A DNA stretch of 64,000 nt from NCBI RefSeq assembly GCF_024181285.1, contig NZ_CP051201.1, positions 2,170,001-2,234,000 on the forward strand, in the 5' to 3' direction. Below the pieces are notes generated by a model. That model was not told the origin of the DNA, searched no databases, and worked only from the letters and a program-made list of their open reading frames with translations. The DNA is from Treponema sp. OMZ 790. GTDB lineage: Bacteria; Spirochaetota; Spirochaetia; Treponematales; Treponemataceae. Made by a program: the position numbers and the translations under genes. How positions within the stretch are numbered: position 1 is the first letter of the stretch; every line of letters starts with the position of its first letter. Shown here piece after piece: positions 52,701 to 62,986 of the stretch.

Positions 52701-55385
52701 TCACTTCCCCGAGAGCCTTTTTTTCCATGAGGCGATGAGCTGGAGGGCTTTTATTGGGGCTGTTTCATCGGGATTGGTTGATAGGATTTCGTTTAAGATA
52801 AGCTCTTCGTCCGGGAAGAGGGATAGACCCTTTGAAACCGGGTTTGAAGAGTTTTTTTCTTCGGAGCCGACGGCTGTGCAGCCGGAAGGGTTTTCTGCTT
52901 GGACGGCTCTTTCTTTTTGGAATTGGCTTCTCATGTATAAAAGGTTTTCGGCCCGTGTTAAGACACTTTGAGGGATACCGGCAAGGCCCGCAACGTGGAT
53001 ACCGTATGAGTTTCCCGCAGCTCCGGGTACGACCTTTTTTAAAAAGACTATCTTTCCTTCCGCTTCAAGCACATCCAATTTTAGATTTATGATTTTTTCG
53101 TGCTCCAAGCGGGTAAGCTCGTGGTAGTGGGTTGCAAAGAGGGTCTTGGCTTTTATGGTATTAAGGAGGTGTTCGCTTACGGCCTGAGCTATGGCAAGCC
53201 CGTCCTCCATAGAAGTTCCCCGGCCGACCTCGTCCATGATAACAAGGCTGTTCCGCGTTGCCGAATTAAGAATGTAGGCCGTTTCTATCATCTCGACCAA
53301 AAAGGTCGATTCCCCTCGGGCAAGATTGTCCGTTGCTCCCACCCTGCAAAAGATCTTATCTACGGGGCTTAAAACGGCCTTTTCGGCCGGAACAAAGGAG
53401 CCAATCTGGGCTAAAAGGCAGATTAGTGCTGTCTGCCGTAAAAAAGTGCTTTTTCCCGCCATGTTGGGTCCTGTGATGACCGCAAAGGACGGAATTGTTC
53501 TATCTTCTTGATTTGAATCTTGTCCCGATAGGAGCTCAATGGAATTGGGTACAAAGTCCCCGGCCTTGAGATGGTTTTCGACTACGGGATGCCTGCCGTT
53601 TGTTATATTTAAGATGCCTGAATTATCGCAAAGTTCGGGTCTTGTCCAAGCGTGTAAAATTGCGGCCTGTGCAAAGGACTGGTGCACATCGAGCTCGGCA
53701 ACTTCTTCTGCAAGTTTTTGTAAAAAGCGGTGATGAGAGCCTATTTCGGCACAGACCTCGTCAAATACTTCTTTTTCGGCATCAATCAGCCTTTCTTCCG
53801 AGTTATTTATATTGTCTTCAATTTGTTTTAAGGTTTCGGTGGTAAAACGGTCTGCATTTGAAAGAGATCGCTGCCGGATAAAATAATCGGGAACAGCCGA
53901 GATATTGCCTAAAGAAACTTCCAAAAAATAGCCCATCATCCTGTTATATTTTATTTTTAGATTATTGATACCGGTTTTTTTCCGCTCATCGTCCAAATAC
54001 TTTTCAAGAATCCCGTGGGCATTTTCTTTTATGTTTTTTATCGAGTCTACCTTTTTTGAAAAACCTTTTTTTATAAGTTTTCCGTCATTTAAGGCTATTG
54101 TGCACTCATCATCTATCGAATTTTCCAAAAGGTTGCAGATTTCGGTAAGCAGCTTTTTTTCTTCATCGTTAATCTGCAAAAAATTAAGCTTTTTTTCTTC
54201 TATGAGGCTGCCCATCCTTATTACGGAATTAAGACTTTGCTTTAGGGCTAAAAGATCCTTCCCGTGGGTCTTTTTCATGGCAATGCGGCCCGAAAGACGC
54301 TCAATATCGAGTATTGAAGAAAGAGTTTCCCTTATAACCGCTGAAGCCTTTCCGTCCTTGAAAAGACTGTTTACCTTGTCGAGTCTCTTATCTATTTCCT
54401 TCTTTGAGCGGAGCGGATAGCTTATCCTCCTCCTTAAAAGGCGGGTTCCCATGGCTGTCTTTGTGCAATTTACGGATTCAAAGAGGCTGTACGCAGGGCT
54501 GTTATCTCTCAAGTTGGTCAAAAGCTCCAAATTTTTCCTTGTGGAATCGTCCAGAGAAACAAAGTCGCTTTCGGCATAAATTTTAATACCCGAAATATGG
54601 GAAATATCCCTGCCTGAAATCTCTTCCAAGTATTGAAGCAGGAGACCGGCAGGCGGAACTTCAGGCGAATCGATATCGAGTAAAAAACCCTTTAGGTTTT
54701 CGGTTCCAAAGGCTGCACAAAGTCTTTTTTCGGCCTGATCGGGGTTAAAACTCCAGTCGGGATAAAAGTTTTGCATCATCGAAGGAAATTCCGAAAGGAT
54801 TTGCTTTAAGGCAGGGAATTCGCTTTGAAGCGACTGCTGAATTAAAATTTCCTTGGGGTTGATTCTTCCTATCTCTTTTAAAAACTGTTCTTTAAAGTCT
54901 GTTTTGGGGAAGGAAGTAGCAAAAAAATTGCCCGTGGTAATATCTATATAGGCTAATCCTGCATAGTAATCGGGACCTGAGTTTCCTTCAGTTTTTTTGT
55001 TTGAGCAATATACGGCCGCAAGATAGTTATTGCTTCCCTGTTCCAAAAAGTCGTCTTCGGCAACGGTGCCGGGAGTGATAACTTCAACAACTTTGCGCTC
55101 GGTCAAACCTCCTGCCACGGGTTCCGTAACTTGTTCGCATATTGCAATTTTTTTTCCTGCCCTGAGTAGGCGGGCTATGTATATTTTTGCGGCGTGATAG
55201 GGAATGCCGCACATAGGCACATCGGCTCTTTTTGTGAGGGTTAAGTTTAAGATTCGGCTTACTTCAACTGCCTCATCAAAAAACATCTCATAAAAATCGC
55301 CGAGCCTAAAAAAAAGTATTTCGTCCTTGTATTTTGCCTTAATGCTGAGGTACTGCCTCATCATGGGCGTTTGAGGCTTATTCAC
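52701..55385 (-). CDS. mutS: DNA mismatch repair protein MutS
   Basis: The protein has 894 residues. The mismatch-reading Phe-x-Glu motif lies in RLGDFYEMFFDEA near residue 27. The ATPase has Walker A GPNMAGKSTFLRQ, Walker B SLVIMDEVGRGTS and the signature ATHYHELTRLE. The C-terminus carries an extended linker before the last helices. The start is GTG at 55385, overlapping the skp stop by eight bases, so mutS is read as the fourth gene after tamB, bamA and skp. The pairing of a repair gene with envelope genes is unusual outside spirochaetes. Confidence 0.96.
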   Translation of the reverse strand: MNKPQTPMMRQYLSIKAKYKDEILFFRLGDFYEMFFDEAVEVSRILNLTLTKRADVPMCGIPYHAAKIYIARLLRAGKKIAICEQVTEPVAGGLTERKVVEVITPGTVAEDDFLEQGSNNYLAAVYCSNKKTEGNSGPDYYAGLAYIDITTGNFFATSFPKTDFKEQFLKEIGRINPKEILIQQSLQSEFPALKQILSEFPSMMQNFYPDWSFNPDQAEKRLCAAFGTENLKGFLLDIDSPEVPPAGLLLQYLEEISGRDISHISGIKIYAESDFVSLDDSTRKNLELLTNLRDNSPAYSLFESVNCTKTAMGTRLLRRRISYPLRSKKEIDKRLDKVNSLFKDGKASAVIRETLSSILDIERLSGRIAMKKTHGKDLLALKQSLNSVIRMGSLIEEKKLNFLQINDEEKKLLTEICNLLENSIDDECTIALNDGKLIKKGFSKKVDSIKNIKENAHGILEKYLDDERKKTGINNLKIKYNRMMGYFLEVSLGNISAVPDYFIRQRSLSNADRFTTETLKQIEDNINNSEERLIDAEKEVFDEVCAEIGSHHRFLQKLAEEVAELDVHQSFAQAAILHAWTRPELCDNSGILNITNGRHPVVENHLKAGDFVPNSIELLSGQDSNQEDRTIPSFAVITGPNMAGKSTFLRQTALICLLAQIGSFVPAEKAVLSPVDKIFCRVGATDNLARGESTFLVEMIETAYILNSATRNSLVIMDEVGRGTSMEDGLAIAQAVSEHLLNTIKAKTLFATHYHELTRLEHEKIINLKLDVLEAEGKIVFLKKVVPGAAGNSYGIHVAGLAGIPQSVLTRAENLLYMRSQFQKERAVQAENPSGCTAVGSEEKNSSNPVSKGLSLFPDEELILNEILSTNPDETAPIKALQLIASWKKRLSGK

Positions 55386-55905
55386 TTTGTTTTCTTAATT
55401 CTTGAATAACCTTGTCGGTAATATCGACTGTAGGGCTGTACCAGATTATTCCGGCATTGTGCTCATAGCTTAAAACCATTGTGTAACCTTCCGATTCGGC
55501 AACCCTGCGGACAGATTCATATAGACTGCTGTAAAAAGCATCATCATTGATAAGATTTTTTCTGAGCATGTTAAGCTCATCATTAGATGCCTTTACATAT
55601 TCCATCAATAAGGTAATTTTACTTTTTATTTTTTCTTCATATTTTTGAACTTCCGATTCTTTTCCATCAGCTTCGGCATTAACTTTTTTTTGCCTAAGCT
55701 GAACAATTTCACCTTCAAGAACTTTTTTTTGCTTTTCAAATTTTTCTCTTTTTTCCTGATAGTCTCTTGCTGCCTTTGCATCCCGTCTAAAGGTATCAAA
55801 GATAAGACCAGTGTCTATTACGGCAAATCTGGTAATCTGTTGCGCATAGACTCCAATTGAAAGCATACAAATAGCAAGAATAATTATAACGTTTTTTTTA
55901 TTCAT
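55378..55905 (-). CDS. skp: Skp/OmpH-family periplasmic chaperone
   Basis: The protein has 175 residues from the ATG at 55905 (MNKKNV), which has AAGGAG seven bases upstream; the longer frame from 55989 overlaps bamA and lacks an SD. A signal peptide (IIILAICMLSIGVYAQ) is followed by RFAVIDTGLIFDTF, the OmpH opening, and a long coiled-coil helix (YQEKREKFEKQKKVLEGEI and on) that forms the chaperone arms. Skp escorts outer-membrane proteins to BamA, whose gene is directly upstream. Confidence 0.88.
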   Translation of the reverse strand: MNKKNVIIILAICMLSIGVYAQQITRFAVIDTGLIFDTFRRDAKAARDYQEKREKFEKQKKVLEGEIVQLRQKKVNAEADGKESEVQKYEEKIKSKITLLMEYVKASNDELNMLRKNLINDDAFYSSLYESVRRVAESEGYTMVLSYEHNAGIIWYSPTVDITDKVIQELRKQSE

Positions 55906-55949
55906 ATTAGAACTCCTTAAAATATTAAAATACTTATCATGCCTATCTA

Positions 55950-58400
55950 TTATATGTTCGGAATATTGAATGAAAGAACAAACCGCCAATCAGCGCCCTT
56001 TCCATTACCCCAAACCGGTTTACCGTTTTGGGATCTGAAGGTATTTGCAAACAAAAGCCGCAAGGGAAACTGCTGAATAGAGAATCGAAGACCGGGACCG
56101 AAACTAAAATAGTAGTCATTTATGCTTAGTTTTCTTAAATCTCTTAAGTCTTTTTTGACGGCTACAGCATCAAAGAAAAAGTCAAAAGATAAGATTCCGT
56201 GAGCCAAAGGCCATCTGAATTCTATCCAGTTATTTTGCATAACCGTACCTGCTCCTTGGGGGCCCATACCGATCCAACCTCTTCCTTTAAATGCTCCGTC
56301 AATATAAAGCATTCTGTCAAGACCTATCGGCTTTTTTTCAAGAGGAACTTGGAACGAGAAACCCGAATAGAAAGCGAGAACAAATTTTAAGTTCCATACC
56401 TCACTTACTGGATAATCCAAAAGCGTTACATAAAATTCACCTTTTGTATCAGATTGGAAAAAATACTCATCCTCAATTTTTGGAATGAGGCCGAAAAAGC
56501 TGAACTCCTGACTTAAAAACCATCCCTTAGAAGGATCATGAGCAATATCTCTGTCATCCATCGATAGTTTTAGTTTTAGAGAGTTGCTTAAACTCCACTT
56601 AGCCTGCTGATTCCTTACTCTTTCTTCGGCAGGCCGATATAAACTGCTGTTATAAAAATTCTTTACGATACCGAAATTTACTCCGCCCCGCAAAGTTATG
56701 ATTGCAAATTTGGGGAACCATCTATATCCCGAATTCATTCCTATACCGAATTCCAGACGGTTGTATTTCATTTTAAATGCATCAGCTAATGAAGGATTGG
56801 CTTTAAACTCGTCTTCGGTAAAAAAAGGATCCGGTACATTATTATAGTTTAAGTCCTGATAGCCATACATGGTCTTATGAGCTATTGAAAAGTCAAATCC
56901 CACTGAAAGGGGTTTTCCTAAAAACCAATTTTCGGTAAATCCAAGAGTCAAGCTCTGTGTATCACTGGCTGCATTAAGATTAACCGAAAGCTCTCTTCCC
57001 GATCCAAGCAAGTTTTTTTCTTCCCACTGTGCAAATACTGACATCGGAAAGGCATTAGTCTCGGATGCCCCGGCAAAAGTGATTCCGAATTGAATTCCTG
57101 CCGTTGATTGTTCTTCAACATTGATTATAACGTCTACCAAATCAGGTTCCGACCCGGGCAGCACATCAGGCAAAATATTCGAAAAATACCTTAAGTTAGC
57201 CAAGTTTCTAAAGCTATTTATCAGCTTTGTTTTAGAGAATACGTCACCTTCTTTTAAAAGTATTTCTCTTAAAATAACGTGATCCTTGGTTTTAGTATTT
57301 CCTTTTATTATTATGTTTTCGACATGACTTCTTTCACGTTCTACAATCAAAATTGTATAGCCTATTTCTTTGGTAGAAGTATTTCTGTTTTCTTTTTTAT
57401 CTATGTAGTTTCCGGTGTAGCCGTTTTCGTAATAGAGATTTGCAACTTCGCCGAATCCGATTTCAAATTTCTTTAAGTTAAAAATCTCTCCTTTTTTTAG
57501 TTTGATTCTTTTGCTTAATTCTTCGGTAGAAAAAATATAGTTTCCCTCAAAATCCGTTCCCGAATAAGTAAATTGTTCACCTTCCATTATTACATATGTA
57601 AGAGTAATCAGATCTTTTTGAGGGTCGGATGCCGTATCTACATCTTTTTTTATGGTTTCAACATGGGCATCTATGTATCCGTGTTCTCCATAGAATAATT
57701 TGATTGCATTTTTATCGGCTTGTAGAGCATCTTCCCTAAAATAACCTTTTTGTAATAACCACGCTTCCTTGGATACAAGAGTCTTTTTTAAAGCTTTTTC
57801 GGGGAATTTTGAATTTCCTTCAAAAAGGATTTTGGTGATAACCGACATTTTACCTTCAGTTACGGTAAATTCCACATTTACGGCATTATTCTCTTTATCT
57901 TCTGTTGTTTTGCTTGTTATTTCGGCTTTTGTAAAACCCTTTTCGGTATAAAAATCTTTTAAAGCTCTTTCTGCATTTTTTACATTAATCTCGTTAAAAA
58001 TATCGCCTTTTTTCACCTTTATGGCTGAAAGTAAGTCGGCTTTTCTTATGTTTGTATTACCGATAAATACAATCTCTTTTACAGCCGGTTTTTCTTTAAC
58101 TATAAATTCCAAAAATACTGATTGATATTGATCATCGGCAGGGATAGCTTTAGGAACGATATCGGTAAAATAATCTAACGCATAGATTTTTTGTAAAATT
58201 TCCCAATATAACTCGTCGGAAAAGGGCTTTTTTTTGTATGGCTTAAATATCTCTTCTAATTCTGAGACCGCGATATTTTGTAAACCTTTGAATTGAATTC
58301 CCAAAACCGGTTTCCCGTTATACCAACCCTCCGGCTCTTGAGCAAAGCAATTTAAGGCAAAAAGGATCAGCATAAAACCTATAATTTTTTTCTTCAACAT
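55950..58400 (-). CDS. bamA: Outer-membrane assembly factor BamA
   Basis: The protein has 816 residues. A signal peptide (IIGFMLILFALNCFAQ) is followed by five POTRA domains with the usual strand-helix pattern (for example IVFIGNTNIRKADLLSAI and KGEIFNLKKFEIGFGEV). A C-terminal beta-barrel follows, containing GRELSVNLNA, GFDFSI and FSFGPGLRFSIQQFPLRL. The L6 loop motif VRGF is replaced by GRGW (AFKGRGWIGMGPQ). BamA folds outer-membrane proteins. AAGGGG lies before the ATG. It follows tamB by 15 bases and precedes skp. Confidence 0.92.
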   Translation of the reverse strand: MLKKKIIGFMLILFALNCFAQEPEGWYNGKPVLGIQFKGLQNIAVSELEEIFKPYKKKPFSDELYWEILQKIYALDYFTDIVPKAIPADDQYQSVFLEFIVKEKPAVKEIVFIGNTNIRKADLLSAIKVKKGDIFNEINVKNAERALKDFYTEKGFTKAEITSKTTEDKENNAVNVEFTVTEGKMSVITKILFEGNSKFPEKALKKTLVSKEAWLLQKGYFREDALQADKNAIKLFYGEHGYIDAHVETIKKDVDTASDPQKDLITLTYVIMEGEQFTYSGTDFEGNYIFSTEELSKRIKLKKGEIFNLKKFEIGFGEVANLYYENGYTGNYIDKKENRNTSTKEIGYTILIVERERSHVENIIIKGNTKTKDHVILREILLKEGDVFSKTKLINSFRNLANLRYFSNILPDVLPGSEPDLVDVIINVEEQSTAGIQFGITFAGASETNAFPMSVFAQWEEKNLLGSGRELSVNLNAASDTQSLTLGFTENWFLGKPLSVGFDFSIAHKTMYGYQDLNYNNVPDPFFTEDEFKANPSLADAFKMKYNRLEFGIGMNSGYRWFPKFAIITLRGGVNFGIVKNFYNSSLYRPAEERVRNQQAKWSLSNSLKLKLSMDDRDIAHDPSKGWFLSQEFSFFGLIPKIEDEYFFQSDTKGEFYVTLLDYPVSEVWNLKFVLAFYSGFSFQVPLEKKPIGLDRMLYIDGAFKGRGWIGMGPQGAGTVMQNNWIEFRWPLAHGILSFDFFFDAVAVKKDLRDLRKLSINDYYFSFGPGLRFSIQQFPLRLLFANTFRSQNGKPVWGNGKGADWRFVLSFNIPNI

Positions 58401-58415
58401 TTTTTATCCCCTTAA

Positions 58416-61400
58416 TTAATAAGAAAATTTCCATGATAATGTCAATCCGGTATCGGACACAAACAGAGAATCCGGCCTGCTTGGGGCTATATGCCATCGA
58501 AGCAGAAAAAACGGAGTATTCATTTCAAATCCTATCTCAGGCTGAAACAGCAAATTTCCGTAAACCGGTTTTCTGGTAAAATCCGTTTTTGTAGAAAGCG
58601 GATCGTAATAGCTAAGATGCAGCATTGCATCAGCATATATGGCAGAACCAAAATACTTACCAATGTAAACACTTGTATTATCAAAATAGTTACCGATTGT
58701 CAATGGCTTATCCTTTGAAGTCTTAAATAAATTCTCCAAAACAACATTTTGTATGAGAAGGCTTCTGGCGGAAAATACATCGACATGGAGAAAATCTCTG
58801 GCTTCTTGTTCAATTCTTCTCATGATACCCATTTTTGCCAAAATATCTGAGGCATTTAAAAGTGTTTCTTTTAGAACGTTGCCGTTTTTTAAATCTCCAA
58901 GAGCTACCTGTCCCATTAAGTTCATTGTATCGGAATCGGACATAGCCATCGGCGGAGATGTGGTAATTACCGGTCTGAAGCGTTCAATATCAAGATATTG
59001 CTCCTTTGCCGTTAAATTTATTGTAAGAGGCTGACCATCGGGCAGTTTATCCTTTATTTCGGCTCTAACCGATATTATAGGCTCTATCTGCTGAAAAGGA
59101 GTATTTAAGATTTTAAGTTCTCCCTCTTTGATGTAAAAGTTTCTTTTTATATAGAATATTTCTCCTGTACGGATTTTTGCCGAACCGGACATTTCGAATT
59201 TACCTGCACCTGTATCCAGATTTAGATTAAAAGGTTCACTTTCCGTATAGGCAAGAGCTCTTAAAAAAGGGAACTCGGTCGACGGATATCTAAATTCCGA
59301 TTTTTTACCCAAATTTAAATTTAAGTTCATATAAAAACTAATTGAACTTTTATTTTTTGAGGCATTTTCACTGTGTTTTTGCAGTTCTGCAAAAGGAACA
59401 GAAAAATAACCTTTGTTAAAATAAGCATCTCCTTCCAAAGTGATAAGTTCAGGGTTTATTTCAAGCCTTATTTTCCCCTCAGCTCTTCCGTCGGCGTGGA
59501 ATGCTATATTTTTTGTTCTTATCAAGGCTTGGGAATTTTCGAGGACTCCGCAGTCTACTGTCGTATAATACGGAATCCAGCCTATGAATTCCGATTTTGC
59601 TTCACCCCAAATGCTTCCGATTTTTCCGTGTAAAACCGTATAAGGCACAGAGATGAGGGTTCCGCTAAACTCTATAGGAACTTCTGCAGGGCCGTATGTA
59701 TCCGGAGAATAATTGGGCGATGTACAAAATAACTTTTCTCCTTTAAGAGTGCCGTAAAACAACGGGTCTTTTTGTGTTCCGCTTATTTGAAGATCCCCGT
59801 AAACTCTTCCGGCTGAAAATGTTATGATATCGTTGTTGGGTATAATATTTATAACCTTGGCAAGATCTATGCCTATGTTGGTTACGGCAAGATTGATATC
59901 GTTTCCCGTAAGCATACCGTCGATATTTAGATGGAAAGGAAAAGACTCATCGATGTGAAGCGATACTATTCCGTAATCAGTTTTAAAACCGTATATTTCG
60001 TCATTGCTTCCGGCATATAGAGCGATAATATTGGGTTCTTTTACCAGCGAAGCCTTTATATCCGATTCACCTCTTTTTCCGGCAAGGATCCAATCCGATA
60101 TTTTCATGTCAATGTTAAAATGCGACATTAAGTTAAGAGTTTTTTCGATAATATTTTGGTTATCGATATTTTTTTTGTCTGCCGTAGATGTAAAATCAAA
60201 TGAAAGAGCGGCTTTGGTTTCTATCTTTTCTTTATTGTTCGGTTTTCTCGGCTCGAATTCATATAAAAATCCGAGAGAACCCTTTTGTTCGGACGGAATT
60301 ATAGAGGCTTCTATATTATCAAGTTTATGGCCTCCCCACTTAAATGATGAATCTAAAAGGCTCATCTTATTGTTATCTACAAAGGCAGCTGCTTTTCCTT
60401 CGATATTTTGACCGTTTAAGTTAAAAGAAATATTTTTTAAATCAGCTTTTAACGAAAGAGAATCTTCGTTTCCGAGAAATATAAATTCTACATCTACCGT
60501 ATTTTCAGGCCTTTGCTTTTTTAAAAAGCGGTTAAGCGATATATCTTTTATTTTGCACGTTCCGTCAAAGTAAATTTTATCCGAGAGAGCCAATAATGAA
60601 TTTAATATAAAACTTTCCTTTTTATTTTTATCGGAAAGGGAAAGGTTTACTCCATATTGATTTATATTTTTATCTAAAGCAGGAAGCAGATTAAAAGCAG
60701 CTGTTCCTTCAAGTTGTTTATTCTTTATGCCGGCCTTAACATTATGGAAAAAAGCCTCTTTAGGTTTGGCATAGCCTTCTGCATAAAACTCTAAGCTTTC
60801 ATCCGTTTTTGTGATATCCGGTTCAAGATACTCAAGTTTTATGTAGTTGCAGTTAAGTTCCCAATTATTTTTATTTTTATATTCGACAGCCGTGTCTGCC
60901 GAAAAAATAGAATTTATAAAAGGAACCGGAAGTTCTTTTACCTGTATTGTTCCTTTTAATCCGTTTTGCATATCTTTTATAACATTTACGTTTAGGCCGT
61001 AGTCTCCATAGATGCTTATAATTTCATCATCCAAAAGACCTGAAACCTTGTAGCTTATATCGTTTAAGGTTAAAAGAGAATCGAAAATCAGTCCTTCATT
61101 TCCAAAAGAAGAATTTATGTTTCCTTTTAGGTTTATTTTATTAAAAAGAATATCTATATTGCTTACATTAAAAGAAGATTCATTTCCTTGAACCGAAAAA
61201 AGAGTGTAAAAGCCGTTTTTTGAATTTGATGCAAGAACCGTCTGAATTATGTTATACGAAAAATGTTTAAAATCACTCGAGATATAAAATTCGCTGGTCA
61301 TTTGAACGGGAGAAATAAAGTCTTCCACAAAATTTTGTGCCGGTCTTTTTAATCCCGAAAAAGAAACTGCTCCGTTATAGATATTCTCAACGCTTATTGA

Positions 61401-62942
61401 GTCAACGGTTCCGTGAAACTCTAAATACCCCGGTCCGTTTTGTAAAGTTTTTTCTTTAGGATGATTCCATGTTCCGTCGAGACTAAAGCTGCCTTTGCCG
61501 TCTTTTCCCGAAATATATATGTCCGTTTTTCCCGTTTTTTTTTCCAGTGTGCATGAGATGTTTTCCAACTCAGCCTTTCCCATTTGTATGCGGGAAATGT
61601 TTGAAAATATTTTATTTTGTTTGGAAAAAACATTTAACTGCATTGCCATGCTTTCTCCCGATGCCAATTTAAATTTCGAAATATTTAAATTAAAGTTAGG
61701 AGAAATCTCTTTTATTTTGTAAGAGCCTTGTGCCGATAGATTTATGTCGGGGCTGTTTAAGCGAAGATTTTGAAGCTTTATAAGATTTTCATCACCTTCA
61801 GCCTTAAAACTTAAAACCGATTTTTCAATTTTGCTGCCGCCTATCTGAAATTTAGGCAGCTTTATAGAAAAGGCCGTATCCCACAAAAGTTTATCGAATG
61901 TAGAAAAACTAAGATTAAAATTTCCCGTAAAAGCTGCATCTTTTAGCTCGTTAAGGATTCCCTCTCCTTGAGAAGGCGAAACGACCAAGAGAGGTTTTAA
62001 GTCTTTGCATTCAAGATTTATACTTCCCGTGTTTTCTACCGTGTTCCAAACGCCCTTTACGTCAACCGGCTGAATATCCTGTAAAGTTGTAATCGATGCT
62101 ATTTTATCCAAATATGATGCAAATACAGAAAACTTTTTGACATAAATATTACCGATTTTAATATCCGAAAAATTTATTATTGAAGATGCCGAGACCGTGT
62201 TCGGATAAAATGAGCCGTTTATGTTTATAAGAGTGCTAAATCCCTTAAAAGCCGGTCTTACAAAGTTATTGTACCGGAAGTTTGAGTTTATATCAAAATC
62301 TATCTTGCCGGAATTCAATGTAAATACGCCGTTTGAAGTATATAAGTCAGTGGTCGAAGTTTTATTGCTGTAATTCAATGCAAGATTTTTTAGTTCAATT
62401 TTTATAGGTTTAACATCCTTAACTTTTTTTAGGTTTTCTTCGATGATTCTTATTATGTCTGCTGAAGAAGTTATTTCCAAATCTGCATTATCAAAGTTAT
62501 TTGGGTTTTCTTCAATCAGCGCGTTGCCCGTTTTTTTTGTATCAATTTTTTTTAAAATATTTTTATTTTCTTCAATGTCAAAATCTATAATCCCGTCATA
62601 AACCCCCAAAGAGGCTAACACCGAAGTAAAATCCTTTGTTATCAGAGAGTAAAGCCTGTAATCGACGTAAAGCAGCGAAAAATGAGCTATTTTTTTTTGA
62701 GTTAAAGCATTGTAAATGTTAACATCTCTTATTTTTATTCTGTCAAAAAAAGAAGGAGACATAGACGCATATGTAATTTTTATTTCAAATTGGTCCTCAA
62801 GCGTTTTTATAAGATTATCTCTTACATATACGAGCTGCCCCTCCAAAGCCTTCGCTGCCGGACGAAAAACTATCAGAGAGCTTGCAACTATTGCGAGAAA
62901 AACTATAATTTCTATGATGCGTCTTTTTTTTATATTTTCCAC
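58416..62942 (-). CDS. tamB: TamB-family translocation/assembly protein
   Basis: The protein has 1508 residues from a GTG start. A single N-terminal membrane anchor (IIEIIVFLAIVASSLIVF) is followed by about 1100 residues of repetitive beta-rich sequence rich in DxxG and NLNL-type strands, typical of AsmA/TamB bridging proteins. The C-terminal TamB domain (DUF490) has LTGNDINLAV, FSVPFAELQ, GSAKIRTGEIFYIKRNFYI and MGQVALGDLKNG. TamB spans the periplasm and supports outer-membrane protein or lipid transport with BamA-family partners. It leads the tamB-bamA-skp-mutS operon. Confidence 0.88.
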   Translation of the reverse strand: MENIKKRRIIEIIVFLAIVASSLIVFRPAAKALEGQLVYVRDNLIKTLEDQFEIKITYASMSPSFFDRIKIRDVNIYNALTQKKIAHFSLLYVDYRLYSLITKDFTSVLASLGVYDGIIDFDIEENKNILKKIDTKKTGNALIEENPNNFDNADLEITSSADIIRIIEENLKKVKDVKPIKIELKNLALNYSNKTSTTDLYTSNGVFTLNSGKIDFDINSNFRYNNFVRPAFKGFSTLININGSFYPNTVSASSIINFSDIKIGNIYVKKFSVFASYLDKIASITTLQDIQPVDVKGVWNTVENTGSINLECKDLKPLLVVSPSQGEGILNELKDAAFTGNFNLSFSTFDKLLWDTAFSIKLPKFQIGGSKIEKSVLSFKAEGDENLIKLQNLRLNSPDINLSAQGSYKIKEISPNFNLNISKFKLASGESMAMQLNVFSKQNKIFSNISRIQMGKAELENISCTLEKKTGKTDIYISGKDGKGSFSLDGTWNHPKEKTLQNGPGYLEFHGTVDSISVENIYNGAVSFSGLKRPAQNFVEDFISPVQMTSEFYISSDFKHFSYNIIQTVLASNSKNGFYTLFSVQGNESSFNVSNIDILFNKINLKGNINSSFGNEGLIFDSLLTLNDISYKVSGLLDDEIISIYGDYGLNVNVIKDMQNGLKGTIQVKELPVPFINSIFSADTAVEYKNKNNWELNCNYIKLEYLEPDITKTDESLEFYAEGYAKPKEAFFHNVKAGIKNKQLEGTAAFNLLPALDKNINQYGVNLSLSDKNKKESFILNSLLALSDKIYFDGTCKIKDISLNRFLKKQRPENTVDVEFIFLGNEDSLSLKADLKNISFNLNGQNIEGKAAAFVDNNKMSLLDSSFKWGGHKLDNIEASIIPSEQKGSLGFLYEFEPRKPNNKEKIETKAALSFDFTSTADKKNIDNQNIIEKTLNLMSHFNIDMKISDWILAGKRGESDIKASLVKEPNIIALYAGSNDEIYGFKTDYGIVSLHIDESFPFHLNIDGMLTGNDINLAVTNIGIDLAKVINIIPNNDIITFSAGRVYGDLQISGTQKDPLFYGTLKGEKLFCTSPNYSPDTYGPAEVPIEFSGTLISVPYTVLHGKIGSIWGEAKSEFIGWIPYYTTVDCGVLENSQALIRTKNIAFHADGRAEGKIRLEINPELITLEGDAYFNKGYFSVPFAELQKHSENASKNKSSISFYMNLNLNLGKKSEFRYPSTEFPFLRALAYTESEPFNLNLDTGAGKFEMSGSAKIRTGEIFYIKRNFYIKEGELKILNTPFQQIEPIISVRAEIKDKLPDGQPLTINLTAKEQYLDIERFRPVITTSPPMAMSDSDTMNLMGQVALGDLKNGNVLKETLLNASDILAKMGIMRRIEQEARDFLHVDVFSARSLLIQNVVLENLFKTSKDKPLTIGNYFDNTSVYIGKYFGSAIYADAMLHLSYYDPLSTKTDFTRKPVYGNLLFQPEIGFEMNTPFFLLRWHIAPSRPDSLFVSDTGLTLSWKFSY

Positions 62943-62951
62943 TCAACTACT

Positions 62952-62960
62952 ATTATATCA
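62952..62960 (-). promoter_or_regulatory. Extended -10 promoter of the tamB operon
   Basis: TGATATAAT on the minus strand (hexamer TATAAT at 62952-62957), nine bases before the GTG. No -35 match; the place where one would lie is taken by the tmk -10. Confidence 0.6.
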
Positions 62961-62970
62961 AAAAAAAAAA

Positions 62971-62979
62971 TGTTATGAT
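62971..62979 (+). promoter_or_regulatory. Extended -10 promoter of tmk, predicted leaderless start
   Basis: TGTTATGAT (hexamer 62974-62979), seven bases before the ATG at 62987. No -35 match. It faces the tamB promoter across a run of 11 A. Confidence 0.6.
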
Positions 62980-62986
62980 AGGCCTC